From Alentia gelatinosa (lineage: Eukaryota > Annelida > Polychaeta > Phyllodocida > Polynoidae), in assembly GCA_950022655.1 (NCBI GenBank), contig OX465582.1, forward strand, positions 93,944,704 through 94,008,703: a stretch of DNA of 64,000 nucleotides, read 5' to 3'. The position numbers and the translations under genes were made by a program. Below the pieces are notes generated by a model. That model was not told where the DNA came from, did not search any database, and worked only from the letters and a program-made list of their open reading frames with translations. Of the stretch, positions 48,312 through 59,698 are shown piece by piece (the first letter of the stretch is position 1; each line of letters starts with the position of its first letter).

Positions 48312-49887
48312 CATCTTCCGTGATTCCCTCCTGTCCCATCTCTATGGGCCGATCAAGCCACGCCCCTCTCTGCAGGGGGTCCTCCGTCTCGTCATCCACT
48401 TCATTCTCCCTCTGCAGGGCTCCAGTGTGCACCAAGTACTCACGAAGCTTCTGCGCCAGGTCGGTAGGTCCCTCCCCTCCATACCCCATCTCCTGGATCA
48501 TATTCTCCTCCTCATCGTCCTCCTCCTCAGGGAAGTCCTCCGGGTAGTATTCCACCTCCTCTTCTTCTTCCTCCTCCTGGTTGTCCTCTGGCTCCTCCTC
48601 CTCCTCTGCTCCCTCCTCCTCTGGTAGATCCTCAGGCTCGTAGTCCATCTCACGCTTGGCGATGGCTTCAGCGGCGGCGACCACGGGGCTGGGATCCAGG
48701 TCTACGTCACCATCACCCGCCAGCTCGGCTCTCAGTAGCTGGATGGCTTTCTCGTCTTCAATGGCCTTCTTGATGAACTTCGCCTCAGGGACGACGAGCT
48801 TATCGTCGCGCTGTACCTGCGCCATCGTCGCTAGATTCAGCGCGTTGGCCAGGTTCGTATTCTCGTCGTCTTCCAGCTCCAAGAAACGTCGGATGTACTC
48901 CCTGGCCTCGCTGCCTCCATTCGATGATGCCTCCTCCTGCTCCTCCTCCTCCACCACATCCTGCTGGTAGTTGCGGTTCGAGCGCTTGATCTTCAGTGGT
49001 ACCATTGCTGCGTAGGATATAGCTGGAAGCACCTCCTCTTGGGTTCTCTTCCATACTCTCTCTTCATCCTCCTCTTCTTCTTGATCAGTCTCTGCATCAT
49101 CATCATCATTCCCTTCTTCATTTTCATCCATGAGGACGGCTTTGAGTTTGGCTTCACTCACAGGAACTCGGGTTGGCTCGTCATTGTAACCTTCGTCCTC
49201 TTTTGCTCTACTACGGAGTGCTTCGTTTTCCAGCTTCTCGGCTGTTTCCTCCAGCAGGGAGTTTAACGCACTCATACCCTCCACTGCTTTATGTCCGCCG
49301 CGTTTTGGCCGACCGGGACCTGGGCCCCCAAGCGCTACTGGAATGTTTTTCTTATCTTTTACTACACCCTCCTCCTCCTCCTGCTCTTCCTCCTCCCCTA
49401 TCTTCTCATCATCAGATGGTTCTAATATTGTCTCAAGTTCTTTCAAGTCTACTGGAGACTCTGTTATTTCATTAAGCCTATCATCATTATCTTCATCATC
49501 ACTCACATCATCTAAATTGTCCGAGTTGCCTACTTCTTGCTCCTCATCAAAACCCACCCCTGGCATAAAATACTCGCCCATATTACTGTCCTCGCCCAAC
49601 AGGGAGTCGAGAAACTCCCTATTATCGTCCGATGATAGTCGGGGTTCCAGCTCCAGCCCCTCCTCCTCTTCCTCCTCCTGCATTTCCGGTCCTCCCCAGA
49701 AGGAGGTGGTGCCATCTATCGGCGGCCGCTCTTCGAGACGCCGGCGTTCTTCGCGGAGAACCGGAAGTGCCTCAGCTAGGCTCGCGTCCGCGTCTTCCTC
49801 CCAGTCGCGCCTGCGCAGAACGAAGCCCAGCGAGCACGTCACCGCCATGGTGATCACAATAAGTCTCAGCACCCACACTGCAGCCAT
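48312..49887 (-). CDS. Granin-like acidic secreted protein gene, exon 1 (start codon exon)
   Basis: 525 codons plus one base, starting ATG at 49887 and ending at a perfect G|GTAAGT donor. Residues 1-22 form a signal peptide (AAVWVLRLIVITMAVTCSLG). The rest is extremely Glu/Asp-rich with repeated dibasic sites: RRR near 25 and 48, GRPKRGG near 200, KIKRS near 305, KK near 370 and AKRE near 415. No membrane segment follows the signal peptide. Secreted, acidic, dibasic-rich proteins of this size are typical of granins and other regulated-secretory prohormones. I see no diagnostic granin end motif, so this is a class resemblance only. An alternative is an acidic secreted matrix or calcium-binding protein. 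Opposite-strand open frames here are Ser/Pro-rich shadows of the Glu repeats. Confidence 0.75.
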
Positions 49888-49908
49888 AATGTTTTATTGG
49901 CTGACTCC
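49888..49908 (-). other. 5' UTR part of the start exon with upstream splice acceptor
   Basis: The minus strand reads TCTGTCCATTTCAG then GGAGTCAGCC just before the ATG, a good acceptor (AG at 49910-49909). This implies at least one non-coding upstream exon. Confidence 0.6.
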
Positions 49909-49988
49909 CTGAAATGGACAGAGGAAAGACACGGGTAAGTATGATAGGTGAAAGAAATGGAGTTTTGTGTTGTTGCGCCAACTCTCTC

Positions 49989-50253
49989 ACGCTCTCTGAG
50001 TGATATTCTGTACAAGGTTCTCACTATGCTCTATGGGAGAAGAATTATTAACGAATTGGGCTTAGAGCCTTGAGAATCCACTGACACACAGTATTCCCGC
50101 TAGGTGGCATCCTTAAGATTATAGGAATCTTTGGGTTGCATTGATGTTTAGCACGGGAGGCAGGCCAGTGGATTCTCAAGGCTCTAAGCCTAGTTCATTA
50201 AGAATTCTTCCATAGAGCATAGTGAGAGTACAGAATACCACTTAGAGAGTGTA
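49989..50253. mobile_element. 265 bp foldback in the 5' intron
   Basis: Arms of about 95 bp pair with few mismatches (CACTCTCTGAGTG, CTCACTATGCTCTATGG, GAATTGGGCTTAGAGCCTTG, GAGAATCCACTG and inverses) around a ~70 bp loop. It lies only 80 bp upstream of the start-exon acceptor. Confidence 0.75.
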
Positions 50254-50327
50254 AGATCTTAGAGAGGGGTGCACCGAGCCCTGTTGTTTATACACGCTTA
50301 AATTATGCGCAATGTATCATTACCTAC

Positions 50328-50416
50328 AATGACCAGTGGTCCGTACAGTATTTTTACGTTATAATGCGAAACGGTGCGTATTTACAGTATATATGGCATG
50401 GGTATATAGTAAAGTC
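50328..50416 (+). mobile_element. Family C cassette fragment
   Basis: Right end only: CAGTGGTCCGTACAGTATTT to GGGTATATAGTAAAGT. Confidence 0.6.
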
Positions 50417-50570
50417 CACTAATTCCATCAATCTTTTTCCCAGCTGCTTGAGCTGCTCTGCGATATCAGATAAACAACTCATAAGGAGAGACTCTTCAGT
50501 GGTGGCCCTATGGGTGGAAGTGGTGCACTTAACCCATACCCACCCCCTCTACACTGCCCTTTAAAGGCAT

Positions 50571-51009
50571 ATCGGACAACTTGGCTTGAAAATTAAAACC
50601 CATGTCATTTTCCTGAAATTTGAATATGATGATCTCAAAGTGTTCTAGTACACATATTTAACTTAAAAATTGGGGGTCACCGTGCTAGTTTTTATTATCT
50701 ATAACTCAATATTATGACAATGTCAAAACAATTGTAGATGTATAGCACTTAAGTTTTGAAAACCATAGGTCACTGTCCTTATTTCTGAAATAATTGAAGA
50801 ATACGATATTCTTCAGTACATTTCCTATGTAAATCAAGCAAATATAAAATAGCCTATTATACATATAAAAAAACAAATAAACTGGACAAAACGTCAAATT
50901 TACTCATTTAGAATTAAAATGAATCCCATGGAACTAGTTTGTCTGGTAATTGGCAATATTTTAAAAATCACCATATGGCGCCACCGTGAATTGTATGGTA
51001 TGCCTTTAA
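50571..51009. mobile_element. TTAA-flanked element, complete copy
   Basis: TTAAAGGCATATCGGACAA at the left and TTGTATGGTATGCCTTTAA at the right. With TTAA as target duplication the ends are AGGCATA; TTAA use fits piggyBac- or Kolobok-type elements. No transposase. Confidence 0.65.
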
Positions 51010-51039
51010 GCAACACCGCAGATGTTTTCAAGTTCATGC

Positions 51040-51250
51040 TCTAGTGCAAGAAGGAGACTTCCCCTCCCACCCTCCCACCCTCCCAGTGACGTCATACACA
51101 CCCACGATGTGGTGGTTTTCGGCGTGTGGGCGGCGGAGAGGGGCAATCAGGTGGCCAGACAGATAGGTACCAGCAGTCAACTACATCTCGCCCGACCCAC
51201 ACAGAACCTAATAATAGCTCACCCGCTGAGAAAGATGGGGTCAGAGTGTT
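51040..51250 (-). promoter_or_regulatory. Candidate promoter of the granin-like gene with full CRE
   Basis: TGACGTCA at 51087-51094 is flanked on the minus strand by GGGAGGGTGGGAGGGTGGGA boxes in a GC-rich island about 1.2 kb upstream of the start exon. CREs are established in vertebrate granin promoters. The start site and first exon were not identified. A TTAA-flanked element (50571-51009) lies between this island and the gene. Confidence 0.35.
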
Positions 51251-51374
51251 TATTTATGAAACAGCGGCCGGATACTGGGGACAGGGGGTTGACTGAGTCG
51301 GGGTCTGATTGTTCTACCACCGCCCCCTCTCCTCCGGTACCTCCAGCATCGCAGACCCAATCCCCACCCCAGCT

Positions 51375-51376
<2 letters not shown>

Positions 51377-51417
<41 letters not shown>
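51377..51417. repeat. (CA)n microsatellite
   Basis: Uninterrupted CA dinucleotides; it generates spurious His-Thr and Cys-Val frames. Confidence 0.95.
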
Positions 51418-51421
<4 letters not shown>

Positions 51422-51429
51422 TACACGTG

Positions 51430-51594
51430 CTTAGACTTGCCCAAGTCTTTTATTATGAATATTAAATGATTAAATTATCATAAATCAGAATAAAGTTCTT
51501 ATACATACATACACGTGCTTAGACTTGCCCAAGTCTTTTATTATGAATATTAAATGATTAAATTATCATAAATCAGAATAAAGTTCTTACATAG
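51430..51594. repeat. ~81 bp direct duplication
   Basis: CGTGCTTAGACTTGCCCAAG to AGAATAAAGTTCTTA occurs twice in tandem (about 51425-51500 and 51511-51588). Confidence 0.8.
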
Positions 51595-51599
51595 AAGGT

Positions 51600-51932
51600 C
51601 CTGACCATGCTGTACAAGCTACAAAACGAGATGATAATTCACGGTTCGCACGGAACGAGGCGTTTACGCCAAGTTCCGTACAAACCTTGAATTATTATCG
51701 AGTTTTGTGGCTTGGAACAAAAAGCATGGTAGGTCTTTCTATATTTACTATGTACCGGAATTATTTTTAAATCGTTAATTTCTTTTGGATTAACAACAAT
51801 ATCTTAATAAACGTGTATGGGAGGGTAGTCTGTATTTTCCTATATGGACCAGTGGTCCATACAGTATTTTTTACGTTATATGGCGAAACAATGCATATTT
51901 ACAGTATATATACGGCATGGGTATATAGTAAA
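51600..51932 (+). mobile_element. Palindrome-plus-cassette element, family C copy 4
   Basis: A palindrome with CTGTACAAGCTACAAAACGA arms, then the cassette from TTTACTATGTACC (51745) to GGGTATATAGTAAA (51932). Confidence 0.65.
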
Positions 51933-52364
51933 GTATAGAATGTATCCTTCACTGACTGGCCCATGAATCAAACTTTATTATCCATCTAATACAAAGTGTC
52001 CATAGAAAACACATAGGGAACATGTATCAATATACCTGGATCATATAGATATGTTGTATGGTCCTGGCTGCAACACCCGGCGCATACGGAAAAATAGTGC
52101 GTATGAAAAAATAGTGCGTACTTAGACTGAACTAATATGGGTACCCCACTTGTTAGGAAAAGGTGGATAATAAATACAATATAGACTGGTTTCAGGTAAA
52201 AGCGGTCAAGATTATGCTCCGCGGAGTAGACTCTGTGCAATATCCTCGCATACTCTCAGATATTACTATGTGTCAACTCCTTGGAGCATGTGGCTGCTTG
52301 TATATGAAACCAGTCAATATTGTGTATGTATCGCACAGAAGTGGGGTTGTAGGGCTGCATGGAG

Positions 52365-52655
52365 TTTATCTCACCCCTGCAAAATATTTCCATAGGCTTA
52401 ACATTGGGAGCTCGTTCTCCATGCCCGTACAAGTATTGTAGTCTGTTCTCCATGGTATATATCCTGTGTGTTTTCCAATCCTTTATTGTGTACAGGGGTG
52501 AGATAGATACAGAAAGCAACTAGTTTTGGTCAAAGAAGTCATTCTCCAACTCGTTTGAATGCTATGTGATATTCACTCAGCTGTCGCCTCATTCATATCA
52601 CTCGGCATCAAACTCATGGAGAACAACGACTTTGACCAAAACTTGTTGGTTTCTT
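52365..52655 (-). mobile_element. Palindrome-plus-cassette element, family B copy 2
   Basis: The cassette TTTATCTCACCCC to GGGGTGAGATAGA (52365-52507) abuts the palindrome 52515-52655 (AACTAGTTTTGGTCAAAG arms around CTCAGCTGTCGCCTCATTC). Confidence 0.6.
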
Positions 52656-52674
52656 CTTTAGTCTCCATGCTTTC

Positions 52675-52860
52675 ACTGCCGTATAAGGAATATTGAAGGC
52701 ATGGATTGACCCAGCAGCCAATGGCTTGAGCGATTCAGAGCAAACCACGAACTTCACCCTTACTTCCTTACATAGTGTTAATACTGCCTTATTGCTGCGG
52801 TTCTACAGTCTATAGTTGCCCTGACGACTATGCTATTTCTCCCTCCTAGTGCCACAGGTG
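52675..52860. repeat. Dispersed repeat pair, copy 2
   Basis: Same orientation as 41855-42010; about 150 matching bases with small gaps. Confidence 0.65.
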
Positions 52861-52929
52861 TGAATGCAGCATCGCAGTGCGGCCAAGGCGCGACTGATGC
52901 TTTCACATCCCTAACGTCCCGTCTTTAAG

Positions 52930-53219
52930 ATGGTGGGTCCTAAAGCATGTGATCCACCAAATTGACGCTCAGAGATGGCCAGAGGCGGCCGGCTGGCTGG
53001 TTTTTACAGGGCCAGCCAGTCAGAGGCGATGACCGCAGGTTTTCAATGGGCTGGTCTGGAAGATTCCGGCCAATTCCGGACGATTCACTGATCCACCAGG
53101 CAAATTGTCCCAGCCGATCTGAGCCGATGAGCGATTTGGGTGGCCGACCACAATTCCTCCACATGGTCATCGTCTGGCCCTAACTCATTCTTGGTGGATC
53201 ACGTGCTTAAGGTCCCACA
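52930..53219. mobile_element. Element with GTGGATCACGTGCTTAAGG ends
   Basis: GGTGGGTCCTAAAGCATGTG... at the left and ...GGTGGATCACGTGCTTAAGG at the right are inverted. The GC-rich interior is symmetric (GGCCGGCTGGCTGG...CCAGCCGATCTGAGCC). Confidence 0.6.
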
Positions 53220-53934
53220 ATCGCGGGGAGGGGTTGGATACAGTGACTGAGGCCAGTCTAACACGTGCTCAAAACGCACAAAACACATCAATCAAGACGA
53301 CCGTCTCGTCCAAACAACCTCCATGTTCACCCACACACAAGCACTACTCAATCTTCTTCAGTCCCCACCCCCACAGTTAGCTGGTAATACTGCTTCAAAG
53401 GTTGGTACAAAGATCAAACAATGTAGCATAAAAAGTACATTGAACACAAAAAAAACATGCCTATATATATACACACAATTTCAACTGGTTTCAGATACTT
53501 GTAAGCGACCGTAATCTCCGAGGATTAGACGGGAAGTAATATTCAAGTGCACACGAGGATATTACGTAGAGTCTGATCCGATATACAGCTCATAATACAA
53601 GCAAAAGTAATTTTCATATCAATTGAGAGCAGTGCTTATTTCCATATAGAATAATTTGGAATTAGAGACAGAGAGAGATTGTTGTTCAACATAGATTCTA
53701 AACAACTCTTTTGAAGCTTCTCATCGCTTTGGGAAAAAAAATTACTCCTGCATCCACTACTAAACTCCTGTTCCCCCTCAGCTTATTAAGCATCGTCTCT
53801 TTAACGGCATAACATGGAAGAGGTTGGGTCCCCTATGATACACCCTACCCTATCAAGAAAGAATTTGAGAATGATTGAGACACTGAACATGGATATCAAC
53901 GTATAACCAAGGGGCTTATACGTATTATCGTAAA

Positions 53935-54230
53935 ACTAGATGAGTTTTAATCTTGGCCACCGTATGCCATGACTGGGGTTTGGCATAGTGATTTCACGAG
54001 GCGAAGCCGAGTGAAGTCCGGAGCCAAAACTCCAGGCGTGGAATTCGGTGGCCACGATTAAAACGAATCAGGTTTTGATTTTATCCTACCCAGTCTCCTC
54101 GATTTTGGAATATTACATGATACCAATTCTGTATGCCACTAGTGGCATATAAAACTCCGTATGCCAGTCAGCGTGGCATACGGAAACTCAATGATAAGCC
54201 TATGGGATTTTATATTAGGGGTAGGATAAA
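53935..54230 (+). mobile_element. Palindrome-plus-cassette element, family A copy 5
   Basis: A palindrome with the GAGGCGAAGCCGAG tip, then the cassette 54080-54230, TTTATCCTACC to GGTAGGATAAA. Close to the copy at 46281. Confidence 0.7.
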
Positions 54231-54432
54231 TGATTAGACAACACTACCCTCCAGGTGATTTGTTCCATAACTGCATTATCTCTAGGTGAGTTGTCAGGTG
54301 TCTCTATGATACACTGGACTCTTATTGATTACGTCAATATTCTATTGACTGTTGGTTTGAAGATTGATATTCAGTCTGCCTTCAGTGTTCAACGGGTATA
54401 CACGCTGTGCTTGAAAATTCTAATCTTAGATA

Positions 54433-54711
54433 AAGGCTGGGTGTCCACCTACTACGATAGAAATTTAGACCTACCGATATGGTACCGATCCAAAAGGTCA
54501 ATATCGGAGACATCGGGAAGGTGCAAAATCGTAGACATATGTCTAGACATGGCAATCCACATCATAAGGAATTTTTTTTGTGCCTAATCGCAGAAAAGTG
54601 GTCAACTGCCCCGATATTAGGTGACCTTCCGACGCGATTTAGATTTTTTATCGGGAGGTGCATCATAGACCATATCGGAGCCATATCATAGTAGGTGGAA
54701 GCCGGGCCTAA
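54433..54711. mobile_element. MITE with GTCCACCTACTACGATA inverted ends, copy 3
   Basis: Left GGCTGGGTGTCCACCTACTA, right inverse to GGTGGAAGCCGGGCC. Interior as in copies 1 and 2. Confidence 0.7.
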
Positions 54712-55251
54712 TAAAGCCCTAGGGCTGGCTTATCTTTACTCGCCACAATACATTTCCTCGCTATTTTGTATGTTTATCAATTTATGCTATCATCATACTA
54801 TTCCAGTTGGAGTATAGCTTATATACATATACATCTAGTCATCCCATCACATATTAAGATTACATTCTGTGCGAGGGTACTTTACTTGCACTCTATTTAT
54901 GACAAACCAATGAAGAAGGGGGTAATGAAGCTTAAATATTCCATGCGAAAAAAATCAAAGTGCCGTCGCTCGTTTACACACATATATGAGGAAACAAGTG
55001 TTGGTTCTCCCTTTCTTCGTCATTTTGCCATCGGGGATAAGAAGTGCTATATTGACGTTTTCCAGTCTCACACACTGCCCATGGGTGTCTACACTAGCGT
55101 CAAGAGGGCAATATTATCGAACGACGCGCATGGGGCGAAACAATGCTTCTCTACAGCCAATAGACTCCGCACACGAGGGGATACACTGATTGGGGGATGT
55201 ATGTAAGATCTATTCACATTTACATTGTAAATCATATCAGTAATTTTCCTT

Positions 55252-55258
55252 ATATATA

Positions 55259-55337
<79 letters not shown>
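55252..55337. repeat. (TA)n microsatellite
   Basis: Long TA run directly adjoining the TTTATCCTAACC end of a family A element. Confidence 0.95.
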
Positions 55338-55340
<3 letters not shown>

Positions 55341-55600
55341 CCTAACCCTCTTATAAATCTACATAGATTTAACGTGGTGTGACTTTATGCCACGGTTATA
55401 CCATAAAATATCTATATGCCACGGTGATATATATGCAATTAAAAACATGTGACAGGGTAAGATAAAATCTGAACATCACTCAAATTCATATAATTGTTTA
55501 TATGGCATTCGTTATCTTCTGCTACAAATATCACTCAGCTTCATGATATCATTCCGCGAAGACAACAATCATATGCAATTTTGTGAGGTTTCTTAATAAT
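55337..55600 (-). mobile_element. Palindrome-plus-cassette element, family A copy 6
   Basis: The cassette TTTATCCTAACCC to GGGTAAGATAAA (55337-55465), then the palindrome 55471-55600. Reverse counterpart of 26180-26451. Confidence 0.6.
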
Positions 55601-56510
55601 ATATGTAATATATAAAGGCTTTTTATTGGCTCTCAATTTGATTCAATTGTTCAATAATAGTGAACAATTAAGCCTATATCTCTATGCAATAAGTCGTAAA
55701 ATATTGCATTTCCTTTAGAATTGGCATTGGCATTCTCTGCACTGTGAAGCCATATCACGAATCACGCCTCATTCTGGTGTGATATACTGGACGCCATTAC
55801 ACGATGGCGCGAGCGTGAAATAGGTCAATTGATGATCGGAACTGACCCTACTCCGAGCTTATTCATGTAACAATAAACATTGACACAGTCTGTCATCCGA
55901 AGACGTTGTTCCCAGGGGGGTCAGTACATAGACAGGACAAAACAAAGCAAGCATACTCCATACATACAAAACACAATCAAGTGCAATCACTTAAAGCATG
56001 ACTTGTTATCTGATGACCACAAGTCATTAATCTAGCAGTTCTATGTTCTTATGCATGAAAATTCGCAGTAAATCATTTTTCATCCTGGATTTAAAATTAT
56101 TCGCTGATAAAGCCTTTTGCGTAGTATCTGTTAACACAATAACTATGTTCTTTAAAGACTTCCCAGATATGAAAAGCAGCTGTAGTTTGTACTACAGGAT
56201 CGTTTTTAAAGCATATAACCTATCACCATTCCTCTCAGTCGAGATTATTTCGCAGTTCTGAATGCTAATGATCCATCATTCCCTTATGATGGATACCCCA
56301 GAAGGTGTATTGATATGGTCATCACTCCCCTGTGCCTCTCTCAATATTGGCTGATACAATCCCTCTACTAAGACATCATACACGGATTTACATATGTTAA
56401 TAGAATCCTCTGTCCTCTGCAATATAGACACTGAATGTGTATTCACTGCCAAGGCTGTCCTTCAGTATGCCAATAAAACAATGACTGAAGAGGTAAGTAT
56501 ATTGAATAAC
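55601..56510. other. Non-coding, nothing recognised
   Basis: Short unsupported frames only. Confidence 0.4.
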
Positions 56511-56521
56511 CCTTTAATGGC

Positions 56522-56615
56522 GGATGATGCCTTAAGGCATCAACCAACAGGGGGCGGATGATGCCTTAAGGCATCAACCAGCAGGGGGCGGATGATGCCT
56601 GAAGGCATCATTTGC
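56522..56615. repeat. Short tandem repeat of palindromic GATGCCTTAAGGCATC, 3 copies
   Basis: Unit GGGGGCGGATGATGCCTTAA then GGCATCAACCAGCA. A related pair ends the window (63948-64000). Confidence 0.8.
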
Positions 56616-57331
56616 TGTATATTCATGAATATTGCTTTATTATTTCCTTATTAAAACAATTTTGTAAATATTGGAGAAATGATGCCTAAAGGGATCATGC
56701 GTCAATAGCACAGTGATTCATCCAGGCATCGCGCGTCCTGAAATGGATCTAAAAGCAACAACGAAAAATAACCCAACACATAAATGTGTCCACAAATCAG
56801 TTTCTGCCATATACAGCGATTCAATTTGCTCCAATAGACAACAGAGTAGCACTCGCTCAAGCCATTGTTACCTAAACAATTACCTCCCACTCCTCAGTGT
56901 GCATGTCATGCTTGCGTGTCGATGCTTATGCTATCAGGGTGGTGATACACAGGGTTTCCATGCTCTCACTGAGTCACTGCTATAGAAGTCAACACGCCCA
57001 CACATTCCTAGCTGGATGTAGGCGTGTTCACAGGTTATTGATCACCAGGAGTTGTTTACAGGTTCGCCTCGCGGATTTCAGTATCCTTCGCGCTGAGGAT
57101 GGCTATTTTGTATCAGAACAAGCAGGGAATTAATTCATCGCATGATTTATTGTCAATGTATGACGCAGACGTGTTTTAAAAGATGACACAACCTGACGAT
57201 TGTGATATTAAGTGGAGAGGTCTACGTACCATCTTTAATTTATAGCTTGATTCAAACACCAAAATTGCGACAATGGTGATGAATTGCAATGTAATCACTT
57301 TAGAAGTTAGGAGAAAAAATATAACTCGTTT

Positions 57332-57562
57332 ATGTTCAAAAACAGTCATAACTCTGCATGGATTTTTGAAACCAGAGCGAGAACCAGATTGGGAGACAAG
57401 ATAATCATTGAATTGGCACACACAAGATGCACAAGTACAATGAACAACCCATACTACAGAGGAGCGAAAATATGGAATAACTTGCGACGATATGCCCAAC
57501 AGTGTGCTACAACAGCGGCCTTCAAAAGACAGATAAAGAAGAAAGCTACCGGAATAAGCTAG
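57332..57562 (+). pseudogene. Non-LTR RT C-terminal fragment
   Basis: Reads WIFETRARTRLGDK, then NNPYYRGAKIWNNLRRYA and TTAAFKRQIKKKA, matching the RT C-terminal layout also seen at 14091-14516 (PYYRGLQLWNEF). 5'-truncated, with a stop after KATGIS. Confidence 0.6.
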
Positions 57563-58039
57563 AAACAATGAGAAATCCAACATTCATTCATTACCATTAC
57601 CTTTCATATTTTGTATACTGTGTAGTTATATAAGATCTGCATTTATTGTGATTACGAATTTTTGTATCTGAAAAACTCAACATATGTATGAGATGATGCA
57701 ATAGACTAAACTTGGATGTATTATTGATGGACGAGTTGTCTAAAGGGCACAATCCACCAGGCCGATTTCTCACCCGATCAATTGTTCCTAGGCCCTTAAG
57801 AGGAAGCTCACGTATTGTAATTCATTTAATTCTGATAATAATAGTTTAATAAATGAACATATTCAAAGACCCCCGGCTGCCGATGCCGAGGGGCCCGGAG
57901 CCGGTTTTTTTAATTTGTTTTTAAAAAATCATATAAATTCTTCTTTATGTGAATATAATATACACGGAAGTTGAAAAGTGGTGTTCACAATATAATCTCG
58001 GACTAATACTTACTTAGACTAATAACCATTAGTCTAAGT

Positions 58040-58155
58040 GAGTGGTACCATCAGTCTAGGTAGTGGTGCCATCGGTCTAGGAAAAATGTTGCCATCGGTC
58101 CGAAGAGGTGCCATCAGTCCAGGTGCCATCGGTCCGTGGTGCCATCGGTCCAGTA
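58040..58155. repeat. Tandem GGTGCCATCGGTCC motif, about eight variants
   Basis: Irregular 14-22 bp spacing of GTGCCATC(G/A)GTC(C/T)(A/G). No gene. Confidence 0.65.
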
Positions 58156-58424
58156 ATCGATGCCACGCATCGTGGGCACCAGGACGTGGTAATGGAGGTG
58201 GATGGGGAAACATGAAGGCATATCATGGTGGCGATAGTAAAATGTCAGAATTATCAGTATGTAGCAGATATCACCATCCGCATCGTTCCAGTATAGAGTG
58301 TCCCATATATCATGTTACCCCTGGTACAAGCTTAGCCATCGAAATAACATTGTAAATGCCAACCGCGTAAAGTGCCAAGAGTGATGGGATATGACCTCGT
58401 AATTGACATGAACAAGAATCGATG

Positions 58425-58660
58425 ATTTCGTGGACAAGCGGCCGTAAACCACGAGAGGTGGTTGCGTAGTAATACCACAAGGGGTTGACACGTAGTAATA
58501 CACAAGCCTTAGCGAGTGTATTACGCCGCCACCCTCCAGTAGTTTCCAGATTCGCTTGTCTGCAAAATTATCGTTTGTCTGATGAATCAAACCCAGGAAT
58601 TGCCATATTAAAGGTTATATCAATAAGGATTATTATTTGCTCTATAGCACAATGTGACTA
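58425..58660 (+). mobile_element. Family D element, second copy (right end lost)
   Basis: The palindrome with CGATGATTTCGTGGACAAGC arms and GCGTAGTAATAC.../GTATTAC tip is followed by AAACCCAGGAATTGCCATAT and TTTGCTCTATAGCA, shared with 32340-32430. Confidence 0.6.
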
Positions 58661-59690
58661 TTTTTACAATGGCTTTGAGGTGGTATATCCCGGGTTTGAA
58701 ACCGTAGGTATACTATGGTTTATGGAACCTGGCAGTTTTTAACCCAAGCATTCAAGTGCAAAATTCAAGAATCGCCGCCTATATTGTAGTGCAATAGTTT
58801 ATTGTAGTGCAATAGTTTGTTACCCTATATTGTAGTGCAATAGTTTGTTACCCTGTGATAAACCGTTATAATCTATTATCGCCCACTAGTATCTGGTGCA
58901 TAGGCATGACCATGTGCAGTGTTGAAGTCCACGATTGGAGAGTGAAAAAGTTGCCGAAATTAAGCATATCGCAACATATCATGACATTTAATTCTCATGT
59001 GTTACTAACAGTTTCTGTTGGTCAAAGACTATTCTTTTCATTTATTTACATCTAAATCACATCAAAATAGCAGTACATCCAATAATCTATGCTAGCTAGC
59101 TGAAGAGCGTCCATGCTAACGGAAGAACGTGTCCAGACGCATGCATGAATTGAGTGGGCGATAATAATGGTTATCCCTGGGTACCAAACTATCGGGTCAC
59201 AGACAAAGATTCTATTGTCCTGATTAAATGGTTCAACACCATATGGGGGACGTCTTGAATAAGGCCTTTATGCTTCGAAGCCTTCTCGGTTGATTAGATA
59301 GATATTTCTATTGGTGATTGTGGAAATGAGTGTTGCCAGTTCCAAGAAGTGAAATGAATAGACAAAGTACCATATAATGAATACACAGGTAAGTCAATGT
59401 ATAAATAACAGTTCGAGCATGTGCCTGAGTGAAGTGGTTAACAAGCAACTTCCATTCAAAGTCAATACAAAAGAACCACCAATGGTGACAAGAAAGGGCA
59501 GGCTCCTTTCGAAGAAACTGAGATTGTATTAATTAGAGGAACTTGAGTATCCAGATGGACAAAATAGCAGCTAAGAGTCCACCTGTAGGTCACAAAGGCT
59601 ATTAGTTTAATCTGCAGCTTTTATTTCCAATCTAATCAAGCATTTCATCGCCTTCAAGGTATTGACAGATATTTGATGGAGTCGACCTAT
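58661..59690. other. Non-coding, nothing recognised
   Basis: A short triplicate of TATTGTAGTGCAATAGTTTG at 58783-58855; otherwise unremarkable. Confidence 0.45.
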
Positions 59691-59698
59691 TCTTGGCC

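Noticed and set aside
48119..48547. Plus-strand 142-codon frame
   Set aside because: Overlaps the exon 1 donor and the intron of the minus-strand gene; its Ser-rich end is antisense to Glu codons.
49343..49912. Plus-strand 189-codon Ser-rich open frame
   Set aside because: It is the antisense shadow of the Glu-codon repeats in exon 1 of the minus-strand gene; no start context or splice support.
51022..51465. Plus-strand 147-codon frame including a His-Thr run
   Set aside because: The tail is the CA microsatellite and the rest overlaps the GC island upstream of the acidic protein gene; no homology seen.
54766..55206. Plus-strand 146-codon open frame
   Set aside because: No domain, repeat or splice context recognised and it ends beside a TA run; could be real but unsupported.
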